The notes beneath the pieces were generated by a model. The model was not told the origin of the DNA, made no database searches, and worked only from the letters and a program-made list of their open reading frames with translations. From Rotaria socialis (lineage: Eukaryota > Rotifera > Eurotatoria > Philodinida > Philodinidae), in contig CAJNYU010003575.1 of NCBI GenBank assembly GCA_905331475.1, positions 1 through 64,000 of the forward strand: a stretch of DNA of 64,000 bases, read 5' to 3'. The position numbers and the translations under genes are program-made. Of the stretch, positions 48,904 to 59,297 are shown in pieces (position 1 is the stretch's first letter; each line of letters starts with the position of its first letter).

Positions 48904-48970
48904 AGATTCTGAAGAAGCCTGATGAGATCCTTAAGCAAGATCGAAACGTCGTATATACTGCTTTGAATCT
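48904..48970 (+). ncRNA. Hammerhead-ribozyme-like motif
   Basis: CTGATGA (48919-48925) is followed by GATC, a 9-nt loop, GATC (stem II) and GAAAC (48943-48947), the conserved hammerhead core in the right order. Stem I can form from AGATTC (48904-48909) with GAATCT (48965-48970) and GAAGC (48914-48918) with GCTTT (48960-48964). Stem III is very short or imperfect (ACG/CGT with a 1-nt loop), and the expected NUH site is not well placed. Type I hammerheads of this kind occur in Penelope-like retroelements, including those of bdelloids. Activity is unproven. Confidence 0.45.
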
Positions 48971-49168
48971 ATATATTCATTTGAGTATTTAACACACTTA
49001 CACCCTCAAATAAAGATATTACTTTTGCGAAAAAATGAACTGAAATAACTATTGAAGTCTATGAAGGCAGAAACGACAAGTAATGATGAGACATTTTTCT
49101 GCTCTTAACAAAGTTAATTGTTTTTAGTTATTTCGAATAAATTATATGATCATAAATGATGTTCCATG

Positions 49169-49187
49169 AGGGTGTGGGTGTGGGTAT
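49169..49187 (+). repeat. Telomere-like GGGTGTGGGTGTGGGTAT patch
   Basis: Three GGGTGT-like units in a row, about 200 bp downstream of the hammerhead-like motif. Confidence 0.6.
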
Positions 49188-49383
49188 AGTTATGCTTCTT
49201 AAAATAGCCATCTATCTACTCATACCAACACTCTCGGTTTTAGAACTAAAACAGATTCAGGAGCGAATCCGGGTTGCAAATTCTCGAATATGAGGCTAAC
49301 TTTACCTACGCCAACTCATGGAAACAAATTCGACGTCGTTGCGTATTGAATACATTCGGATGAAAAATAGGTGACCACTCACT

Positions 49384-49450
49384 TCGTCGCAGAAAAATTC
49401 TTTTCGTTCTGTTCGTCCCTATCTATTTGTCGCATCTCTATTAATGAATT
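49384..49450 (+). repeat. Left arm of a perfect 67 bp inverted repeat
   Basis: Begins TCGTCGCAGAAAAATTC and is the exact reverse complement of 50257-50323. Similarity continues with mismatches for some bases beyond the low-coordinate side of the right arm. It is a detached copy of part of the GPCR fragment. Confidence 0.85.
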
Positions 49451-50214
49451 CTTTTTTTTGTGTATAACCAATGGAAAATTGATGAGTTAATTCCTATGTA
49501 TTTTGTGCATAATATACACAACATAATGAGGAAACAGATTGAGAGAGAAAATACTCTAAAGAAAAAAGACAAGTAAAGAGAAAAAATGTTCTAAAGAGTA
49601 ATGTTGGCTGCTATATTTTTTAAGAATTGATGTAGTTGAGATGAGTCGAGGGAGTTGGTCGGTTGAATTTTAATATCAATTTTTGGTTAGATAATCGGAA
49701 AACGATCGGGTTTTGGAGCATGGGAGTGTGATGTTGGTGCTGAGAGAAATATGATTAGGGATAAATTGGTATAACAACGAGCTTCATTGATAAATGATTT
49801 TTATTTCAATTAATTGATTGGTGTTCAAAACGCTCTTAGCTTTACAATCTCGATTCTGAGATCGAAGAATAAATTTCGTCGTTATTGTTTGCTTTTCAGT
49901 ACAGATGTAACCTTCTTGGAGCATCATTGCTTTTTCTTTTATAGAAAACAGTTTTTTATTTGAGAGATTTTACGTGAAAAGCAGTGCGCAGTGAAAGTTG
50001 AAATTCAGAAGTGAAATGCATTTTTTTTATTTGAGTTCGTCCCATAATGAAGAATGTCGGATCAGTGATATTTTTAGTTTAGATTACACTGAAATTCATG
50101 AAGCGAGCGACAAATCTAATTAGTCTTCATTGGCTTTAGCACTGTACATAAAAATAATATTTTTTATTTATCCTTTTACCCAATTAAAATTATATTCTTA
50201 GCACAATTAATTAT

Positions 50215-50741
50215 CTATCGTTATTGTACACATCTTGGTTATATACAAAAGAAAATAATTCATTAATAGAGATGCGACAAATAGATAGGGACGAACAGAA
50301 CGAAAAGAATTTTTCTGCGACGATGTGTACTAGTGCCGAAAAATAAGTAAATGCTTCTCAAATGCTGCCCATGCCATGAGAAGTAGACTAATGTAGTATG
50401 TAATTGAATCAACAAATGTCCAAATGATACAATTTGCATAGGTTGAAGGCTGAACAATGCCGGTGTGCAAATATTGAAGAACTTGGGAAAACTCATAAGA
50501 TAATTGCATCAAATTCACTATAAGTATAATGAAAATGACGTGAAACTCAGTGTTTTTTTCAAATGTTTAGGCGAAGAGAGAAAATAATAACCAACAATAA
50601 AATAAGCAATAAAATATAATATTTGACATGTTTGTAAAATGCCATAAGTAATATTTTGTATGTATCTGTGATCGCTAGATGTTTCTGTTGCAGGCATAGT
50701 GTCGTCATATTGAGAGTTGTCTCATTTGTATTTTTTGCCAT
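50215..50741 (-). pseudogene. GPCR fragment, truncated and interrupted
   Basis: The minus strand starts MAKNTNETTLNM with potential N-glycosylation sites. Farther on come CIIWTFVDSITYYISLLLMA and WAAFEKHLLIFRH, the TM3 end with an E-K-H variant of the ERH motif seen in rotifer orphan receptors. A TAG then follows, after which RPYLFVASLLMNYFLLYI looks like TM4. Nothing resembling TM5-7 follows. The pieces are not in one frame, so this is most likely a decayed receptor. The right arm of the 67 bp inverted repeat (50257-50323) lies inside its TM4 region. Confidence 0.5.
50257..50323 (-). repeat. Right arm of the perfect 67 bp inverted repeat
   Basis: Exact reverse complement of 49384-49450, with ~806 bp between arms. 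It overlaps the fourth-helix part of the GPCR fragment. Confidence 0.85.
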
Positions 50742-51364
50742 TATTTGTTTCGCTTTATATCACGTGTAAAAGAAACTAACGTTGAGATAACTCTTTCTCT
50801 TGTCAAAATAAACGGGATAGTTTTTCTTTTAGTTTGAAAATAAGCGAGATAATTCCAGCTATGCGATAAATGTTAAACAAGGAGATGAAATTATTTGCAC
50901 ACCATGATCACAGTACGCTTGATGTAATTGTTTTTGATGTATCAATAAAGATGCTAATCATGAGTTTCAAATTTTTTCTTTGTGATGAATTCAAGCATAT
51001 AATTCATCTAGTTTCACATGAATTGTTCGTGTAAAATGAACATTATAATTATCATGTCTACTTTTCAAAACCAAAACAGAGAAATCAAATTGTTTGAAAC
51101 TGTAATTTTAACTCTTGAGAAACATGCCGGGCTATAATTAGCTTTTATTATAAATGATAATATTTTTTTGTTCTAACGTAAGATTTAACATGATATTTTT
51201 CTCAGGATTAAAATGATAATTATAGAATATAAATTTTTATTATTGCGTAACAATGCAAATATTTTAAATATATTTTAGATAGAAATAAAAAACAACTGAA
51301 AATGTAGATTGCACTAAAAAGATAATGTACTTCCGCTTATTGTATTACTCAACAGAGACAATGC

Positions 51365-51645
51365 CACTATTCCTAAGTCGAACTCGTACGGCAGGGAAAC
51401 TCCGGAAATCACTGGAACGTGGAACCAGTATTCCGGTCGGAAATTTTTGGAATTTTTCCTGTGAATTCCCAGTGATTTCCTGTGCTTTCAGACAGGAACC
51501 GATTGGAAAATCACCGGAAGACAACCGGAAATTTTCCGGCCGGAATACTGCTCCCGATTTCCACAATTTTCAGTGTTTTCCTGCAGGATACGGTGTTTTT
51601 TTCCCCGCATTTTCCAGCCGGTTCCTGCAATATCCGTTCTCCGGA
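51365..51645. repeat. CCGGAA-rich block abutting the sulfatase-like gene
   Basis: About 280 bp with many CCGG, GGAAAT and TTTCC words, well above local GC content, bounded by AT-rich DNA. It ends 1-2 bases from the stop codon at 51647-51649 and so forms the start of the 3'UTR. It looks like an inserted non-coding transposon, but I could not fix ends or a target duplication. Confidence 0.6.
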
Positions 51646-51646
51646 A

Positions 51647-53595
51647 TCATTGATCTGAGTTGTAGTGGTAACGTTGTTTCACAAGATTTTTCCAAAGGCG
51701 AGCCACTTCAAAAGCTTGATCAGCCCAATCTAACATATCCTTCAAGCGTACACTGCTATTATTAATTGCATTAGACTTTTCTATTGACAGAAAAGTTTTA
51801 TTTTCCAATAGAAGGTTATGTTGAGTATCTGTATTCACTTTTTCATTTTGCCAAAGTCCTTTCCATTTTTTTATTCTACTTTTGTCACAGAGTATATCAA
51901 CCCATGGTGGATGTGAAGCTGCAATTGCATCATCGAGCACGATTAAATCAACTAATTCCAAAGGATCATATCCTAGATGATACAAATGTACTTGATCATT
52001 TGCAACATCATAGGTGAGTTTTCTTGGATATTGTTTTACAATAATATAAGAATTACCGGGATTAGACAACTGGAATGTGTGCCGAGCGGGTTGTTGTGCA
52101 ATTGGCATGCGTAGAACTGATGTTCCTTCGTATCGAGATAATATTGATTGTAATTTACCACTTGGTACAGACAATAGTTGATTGGTGGGGTGTTCAGCAG
52201 ATTTGATTGAAGATAATAGTACATCTATGATAGTTGGCAAAATATCCATGGTGGTAAATTGACCATTGAGTTGTTTAGCTTCGAGATGTGGATTGTGTAA
52301 TATTAAGGGAACTGACAATGCAGACTCCAAAGGCGTACTCAGTAACCCAAGTGTTTCTCTTCCATGATCGTTAAATACATAGCCGTGATCACTCGTGATA
52401 ACGAAAAGGGTATCGTCGTATAAATGACGTGATACAAAACCATCGATAATTTCTTTTATAAATTTATCAGTAATATGTAAGGCATTGAGATAATTGTTGA
52501 TGTGGCTCTCATCAATATAATAATAATATTCATCCTGTCGCTGATTATGCGGCATAGGAAAAGGTTCATGCGTTCCAGTGATTAATAAACTCGTCATTAA
52601 ATGTTTTGTTGGTTGTTCTGCTAAATTTTGATCAATCCATTTCCACAAGAGAGGTAAGATATGTGGATCAGCAGGTCCAAACATACCAAGATCGGATATA
52701 TATCCTATCTCATGATAAATATTCGAAGCACTCCTTACAGTATCGAATTTCATCTTGTCAATTATTTCACGCTGATGATCAAAATCATCACGTGCTGCCG
52801 TAAAAAAGGCTGAACTAAAAGCTGGCTCATTGTTATTCGTTAGAAAAATTTCGCGGAGTAGTTCTGGTAAACATTTTTCATATAATATATTCTCGGGATT
52901 TGCTTCTTTGAGAAAATTAACATTGATTGGATAGATACCACAAAAAATACTGAGAAGACTTTTTAATGTATACGATGACGCAACTGATGCAATTGTATGT
53001 ACAGAATTCGTCCACAAAGAGCTGAGCAGTGGTGTGACAGTTTCCGCAGTTGTATTGAACGTGAAATTCAAGTTGACAGCGTTGGCAAGACTCTCATTTA
53101 ATGGCACAGCATCGGCTCGAATAGATTCTAGAACTATGATAAAAACATGTTTAATCGGCCGTTTCAAAGTAGCTGATGGACGAGAAATGTCAGCAGCTGG
53201 TGCACGGATCAGTTGAGCTACACGATTCAACACAGCTTGTTCCATTTGAATCGGTACCAAAAATATTTTTCTCCAATAATATGTGACTAATTTAGAAAAA
53301 TATATCAATACCATATTTGATGATAGATTTGTATATTGCTCTGGTAGGCGAAAGAACAGAATAGTCAGTAGATACGTAAAAATAAGACAAGTAGCAAGTA
53401 TTTTTACAGTTTTGAGATGACCATTTCGTTGATGTTTATGTGCCTGACTTTGACGAAGAACAATCATCCATAATGTTATGCCGAGGAAAATGAACGAGAC
53501 CAAGAGAGATAAAAACGAGGAAATATGTGATAAATACAAACTGTATGTTGTTGCCAAATTCACCTCAAAGACGATATTCCAATCCAGATTTCGAC
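51647..53595 (-). CDS. Sulfatase/alkaline-phosphatase-fold membrane protein, LtaS-like, 5' incomplete
   Basis: A long exon from an acceptor (TCCTAG, exon start 53595, phase 1) to the stop at 51647, about 649 codons; the first coding exon was not found. Two or more helices near the start (FLSLLVSFIFLGITLWMIVL; ILATCLIFTYLLTILFF) are followed by the sulfatase-fold domain. Strand 1 reads HVFIIVLESIRADAVP with metal-ligand Glu; a Ser/Thr-rich SSYTLKSLLSIFCGIYP lies where LtaS has its catalytic Thr; DTLFVITSDHGYVFNDHGRE gives the Asp-His pair and a further His. The order of membrane helices then domain recalls bacterial LtaS phosphoglycerol transferases and eukaryotic sulfatase-like relatives. It would act outside the cell or in the Golgi lumen; whether it cleaves sulfate or transfers a phosphate group is unknown. 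No Cys-x-Pro-x-Arg sulfatase signature is visible. Confidence 0.75.
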
Positions 53596-53667
53596 CTAGG
53601 ATTATTTTTAGATAAAATCATTTAATTCATTTTTATTGATACTTCAAGAACCATAATCAAATAAACT

Positions 53668-54782
53668 AACCCCCACCCCCACACATACACATAGAATAGA
53701 AGCCCAGTTCTGGGTTTACAATTTTAAGGACATATTAAAAGCCCACCCTGTCTTAAATAAACACAAAACGGGGAATTTAACATATTGAATGGACTACTTT
53801 ATTGCTTATCCCTGTTTCGCTGTAACTCAATTTATATGCTTCATTTACTTTATTTCGTATGCATTCTAATATTAACAGATACATGAGCCTCTATCGAGAA
53901 TTGAGAAATATGAGGCATACATATTAATAAATTCTAGCTGTCTAAGAAGTATGGGAGATAAATTTGAGGACAACAATGTCATCCTGTTAAATTTCTTCTT
54001 CTTATGAAATTAGGAAGAGTACGAAAGCCGAATGATTAAAATTTTTCTAACTTGACAACATTGTGAGCATATCTCTTTCAATGAAGATAATACTTCTCGA
54101 AATGTTGAGCTATGATCGATATCAGTCACGCGAGAGTTCATAAGACTCAAAAAAAGATGCCAATGAATGATGGTGCGGTATCGATTATTATAGCACTTAT
54201 AAGATCTCGAGTATCTCTGTTTTTAGAAATGAGAGATCTTTATTCTATTGTCAACGGTTTAGTTCTATATTCTTATCTGTTTCGGTAGTTAAAATATGCC
54301 GCATTTCATATTTCATATTTGAAGTATGCATAAGCGCTCATGATGAAGTCGTTTGGTAGCACTATATTCGTATATGTCTAATAGAAAGGTTTTCGACTTT
54401 TTAAAGCTTGACAATGTCCTAAATCAATACGTCATGCTAACGGCAGTTTTCGTATTATATAAAGTCCCATTAAATGTTGAAGTAGATGAGCGCTTTAATG
54501 TAAATACTATTGTAAATCACGCATGACTTTCTTGGTTTGATAGTAGTGAACCGACAAAGAGGTCCTTGCCAATTTATAGTCTCTAGGAAACCATGGCAGT
54601 TCTTTTGAAAACTTTTAGACAATTTAAACATTCCGCGTTTAATTTCTGAGCGTTTCTGTGCTTGTAAGCTGATAAAATCCTAGCTGCAATATAGAAAAAG
54701 TTGATCGCAATAGAAGCCCACGTCTAGATTTATAATTTTCAAAACAAAATAGAAGCCCAGTGGGCTTTTATTCTGTGGGGGG
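53668..54782. mobile_element. Candidate ~1.1 kb element with AGAAGCCCA ends
   Basis: The left end reads CCCCCACACATACACATAG then AATAGAAGCCCAG; the right end in reverse reads CCCCCCACAGAATAAAAGCCCA. A second copy of the subterminal sequence (AGAAGCCCA...TTTAYAATTTT) stands in direct orientation at 53697 and 54713. No coding frame lies inside. The left edge is also a C-rich telomere-like patch. Confidence 0.45.
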
Positions 54783-54841
54783 TTTACTTAAAATATGTTT
54801 GTTGGAGCAGAAGTAATTATTGTATAATTTTCTTCTCTTAC

Positions 54842-55256
54842 AGTTCTGGCTCTTTCAACACTTGGTACAGTCACTGCATCAGGTTTCTACAGTGCTGCCG
54901 GTTCAGCAAGTGTGCAAGGTGATTATGTTACTGACCGTGCTCAAGGCGGAGGCTTCAACGCCGGTGGAATTGCTCCTCAGTGGATTGAAATCGACCTTCC
55001 GAGCGCATACAGTATATATAGTGTGTGCTTGAGTGTTGGCCAAAATCCTAATGGCGCTACACTGCACGAAATCTATATGGGTACTTCGTCAACCACTTTA
55101 TCACTAGTTACTACCTGGAATAGCTACACATCATCCGGTGAATGGCTCAAAACTACATATAATCCAATGGTAACCGGGATAACTGCTATTCGCGTCAGCA
55201 CTGTCTCCAGTCCATCGTGGGTGGCCTGGAATAAGTTTCTCATTTATGGAGTCTGA
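54842..55256 (+). CDS. Orphan terminal exon with F5/8 type C (discoidin) domain
   Basis: An exon after the acceptor TCTTACAG runs in frame to TGA at 55254-55256, about 138 codons. It shows the F5/8C pattern: SALASTLGTVTASG-like start, DYVTDRAQGG, then WIEIDLPSAYSIYSVCLSVGQ and a C-terminal IRVSTVSSPSWVAWNKFLIYG, close to the LELYGC ending of such domains. These beta-sandwich domains bind glycans or lipids outside the cell. The frame needs a preceding exon that ends in phase 1, but none was recognised in the 1.2 kb upstream, which is repeat-derived. The gene may use a distant first exon, or this may be a captured or decaying exon. Confidence 0.65.
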
Positions 55257-56521
55257 CAATATCTGCATACTAGACCTTTCAGATGCTACCCACTATTGGA
55301 TTTAGCATGTACACCAAAGCTTAGCACTAATATCGCTGTCTATGTTTCTAACACATTTTTAAATTTAGCTGAACATTTTTGAAGCAAAAATAAGTTGTAA
55401 CTGTTCAGTATCACTAGCACTAGAAATATATAACAGAGATCTCAAGTGAAGAAAACAGCATTGATATCATGATCTTTTCTGATAAGATATTCATCTCTAG
55501 AAAGGTTGGTATTCATGTAACGAGGTTGGATAAAAACTAATTGTACTAGTTATAGTTGTTATTGCATCTGATACTTCTGGTCGCTTCGAGCAGAGGGTGT
55601 GAGCGTGGATGTCATCGGGTATTGCCACTGACACTCGCATCCGCACCCTCAAGATGCCAATGTTCTCTCTCAATGTGTTTGCAGCCAATCGATTGTATAT
55701 TCTTTTTGCTCCCCTATCAATTATTATTATTAGCATTATACAAATTATAATAGCTGCACGTTTTAAGTACAATAGGATCTATTCTAAGATATGAAATATT
55801 TACAAAGCAGATTTGATGGTACGATAAAATAAAAGTATGACGGAAACAAAACACCAAGAAAACGTTTTATTGATATGTTATATTTCTGTGTTCAAAAACT
55901 AAATCAACGAGTCATTTTCAACGCTGCTCCGCGATGAGATTAGACTACTATTGTAAACTTTATTATAACCGTCTTTTAACTATTTTCAATGTTAAAACAC
56001 GAAGAAAGAGCACAAGAGAGTTACATCTAGCTGAAATAGCAGTCAGTTATCGAGTCTATGAATTTGAAGATCTATCATCGATGTTCCTTTCTTTTCTCAT
56101 TCGCAACACGCTTATCAATACGAGACAGAATAATAGCGATTGGATTAAAAGAATACTTAAAAAATACACCTGTGGTGAAGAAAACAATTTCATCCTTAAA
56201 GAATATTGTTCTGTAATGAAAGAGAAAGCCAATTATACTATTCAAATTTTCGATTAGACGCATTCTTTATGCAGTCGTGCATTATAAAATAAAAATTTTC
56301 CAATAAGATTCAATAGACAGGGTTCCTAGGAGAGAAAGAAAAATACATTTTCATCTAGCTTAAAATAATACTGATTTAAACTCCAATGTCGAAACAATAG
56401 TGCATTTGTAAGTAGATCAATAAATTTTGAAAAAATATATTCATGAGAAAAATCGTAAAAAAGGACATTTTAATTTATTAGATCCTTGACGTACAAGCAC
56501 AGACTTTCAAATTTAGTAGGC
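55257..56521. other. Intergenic spacer with a 22 bp inverted repeat
   Basis: Contains an imperfect inverted repeat at 55593-55614/55629-55650 (GAGGGTGTGAGCGTGGATG type) close to the telomere-like unit. One 107-codon frame at 55934-56257 shows no recognisable domain. Confidence 0.45.
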
Positions 56522-59094
56522 ATGAAAATATTCAAATCGATCCATGTATCCGTTGGGATGAAAACAAAACGGAATTTTCAGGTATGATTATTACAAAATG
56601 ATTTATACTCAATAAATCCATACGGCCGATCAAACTTATTTTTTGCAGGTCAAATCTACTATCAATAATGATATAGACGTTCATAGAACGGACTTCTCAA
56701 AAACAAAACAAAATCATTCAACTAATCCTCATTCTTTGCCATCTACAGATGTATCGTCAGCGAGTAATCAAAAGCAATCGAACCTCTCGTCCAGACTTTC
56801 GTCTGCACGAGCACGTACTGCATCACCAACACCCAAGATCACCAGATCATCAACACAAGAGCGTTTCAAGTAAGTAAAACATGATCAGATCCCACTCTGT
56901 GTTTACTGCTGTTACACGTGCATTTCGAGCTTTAAGAGCTAGAACGTTCTACAATAGGAGGATATTAAGTTATATGCTTTTCGCTTAAAAGAATTTAGTT
57001 CATCACAAATGAAACAAGACATTCGAGAGACTTTCGTTCATAATAAACGATTTAATGTGATGATGTTCATGTTGCATTTTCTTTACTATAGAATATCTAG
57101 ACGGAAACTATGGCTGATCTATTTTTCAATTATAATTGCAATGTCCCTGTTGCTTGGATTGGCAGTTGACATTTATGCACTCATTCAAAAGATTAATAAC
57201 GGAACAGGCAAGGCTCCTGTGATTTTAAGTTTTCAAATCTCGGGAAACAATTCTTTTCACGTTACCGATTCACCAATTTTGTTTCTGCTAATTTCCCTTT
57301 TTGCGATAGGCTGTACTATAGACGCATTGTGAATTATTATCTGAACTTGACTTCAGACATGTTTTTGTATCTTTGTTATTCCTATTCTCGACAAAAGCAG
57401 AATACTAGCAAATATAGGATTGAAAATTTTCTACGGTTCACTCAGTGTGTATTGATTTACATCATTTCTGTTAGAGCATTTTTGATTTTCAAGATCGCAT
57501 TATTTGAAAATTTTCACCTGTTGATTTTCTGCTTGTCAATGAATCTAAACATTTATCAGCTCAATTACCTGACCGATATCGAACAATTTCTACATATGTA
57601 AATTGTTTGTAGTATTTTGATTTGAGAGAATTCGATAGCTCGAAAGTTGACTGTCTACTTAATTATATCCATAACTTATGTAACGGTTTCAAAAATAGTT
57701 CCCGGATCCACGTCAACAACAACAGCATTGACTACGACATCAATAATAACTACAACACCAATACCAGGCAAGTATTGCTATCTCTCATCAAACCAGAATT
57801 CCAACGGTGAATTTCTTCCTTTCGTAATAATATTTTACATAGAAGAGACTTTAACCCATCGGGTTATCTTCCTCGAATCGTACATAAACGTTTTAATGCA
57901 CTAAAATCTACTCATACTCATTCAAGTTGGCAATTCCGGAATTTCTATAAAGCAAAGTCCCGAAAAAACAATCGATGTTCAACGAGATAAATTGAAAACG
58001 TGAAGAGCATCGTTTTTAGTTGAATTCATTTTTGATCAGAAGGATCCCTGTGGTTCCTTCAGGAACAAGTGACGCGTGTTTGTTTTTCATGAAATAAGTT
58101 GAGTATGTATATGTTTTCAGGATTAACACTTACTGGAAATATGAGCTATGGCCTGTATGAGAGGACAGCATCTTTACTTACCAGTGGAAAAGTTTTAATC
58201 GCAGGCGGATCCAATGGCAGTCCACTAAAAACTGCTGAACTGTACGATCCATCAACAGGAACATGGGCATTGACTGGAAGTATGGTTTATAATCGATATT
58301 ATCATAAAGCATGTTTATTAGCCAATGGGAAAGTTTTAGTGCCAGGTGGATGGAATGGCGTTCATATATTTACTACTGAATTATATGATCCATCAACAGG
58401 AACGTGGTCATTCACTGGAAATTTGACTTACGGCCGGTACTATAATACAGCATCTTTGTTACCAAACGGAAAAGTTTTAGTTGCAGGTGGATCTAATGGC
58501 GGTGCACTAAATGCTGCTGAATTATATGATCCATCGACGGGAACATGGACACTGACTGGAAATATGATTTCTTCTCGGTACTTTCACACAGCAACTGTGC
58601 TTCAAACTGGCAAAGTGCTAGTGGCAGGTGGATCCAATGGTGGTTATTTAAATACTGCTGAACTATACGATCCATCAACAGGGTTATGGACACTTACTGG
58701 AAGTATGAGCTACAGCCGATATGAGCACATAGCATCCTTGTTAGCCAACGGAAAAGTTTTAGTCGCAGGCGGATTTAATGGCGCCTCATTGCCTACTGCT
58801 GAATTATATGACCCATCAATAGGAACATGGACACTAACCGGAAGCATGAGCTATTCACGCTTTTTTCACACGGCATCTGTATTAGCCAATGGAAAAGTGT
58901 TTGTTGCAGGTGGATCTAATGGCGTCGATTTAAATACAGCTGAACTGTATGATCCATCGACAGGATCATGGACACTCACTAGCAATATGAGTCATACTCG
59001 ATCTTATCTTGCATCATCTTTATTAACTGACGGAAGGGTGTTGATTGCATGTGGAAATCTTGGAAGTAGCTCTTCAGAGTTGTACCAACCATAG
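56522..59094 (+). CDS. Type II membrane protein with Thr linker and seven-bladed kelch-like propeller
   Basis: Five exons (56522-56581, 56649-56869, 57092-57207, 57699-57767, 58121-59094), 479 residues. A basic Ser/Thr-rich cytosolic part ends at RRKLW, followed by one membrane helix (about 98-122, IYFSIIIAMSLLLGLAVDIY). A short Thr linker exon (STSTTTALTTTSIITTT) has phase 1 at both ends. The last exon carries seven ~47-residue repeats of the form GKVLVAGGSNG...TAELYDPSTGTW-LTGSM...R, a kelch/galactose-oxidase-central-type beta-propeller predicted to face outside. Such repeats are common in bacterial secreted proteins; ligand unknown. Two donors appear to be GC rather than GT (57208 and 57768, both AG|GCAAG); GT alternatives (57805 region, 57229 region) are weaker or change the linker. 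High nucleotide similarity between blades points to recent repeat expansion. Confidence 0.82.
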
Positions 59095-59269
59095 AAAATA
59101 AATCAAGAATCAATTTTTCTATGAGAACTATTTACCAATAGAATTACTTTAATTAGTTACTGATTGCATGTCTTTCTTTTCATCAATCATGAAACAATTC
59201 TATCTAACAATATGTTTCCTCGTAACCATGTAATTAAATCTTTCATTTCTATTCAACACAATTCTTTAC

Positions 59270-59297
59270 GGTGTGAGTGTGAGTGTGGGTGTGGGCT
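59270..59297 (+). repeat. Telomere-like GTGTGGGTGTGGG patch
   Basis: GTGTGAGTGTGAGTGTGGG and GTGTGGGC follow one another downstream of the kelch gene; 25 bp later CACCCATACCC runs the opposite way. Confidence 0.6.

Noticed and set aside
55934-56257. 107-codon plus-strand frame
   Set aside because: No recognisable domain, no conserved context and AT-rich codon use typical of chance frames here.
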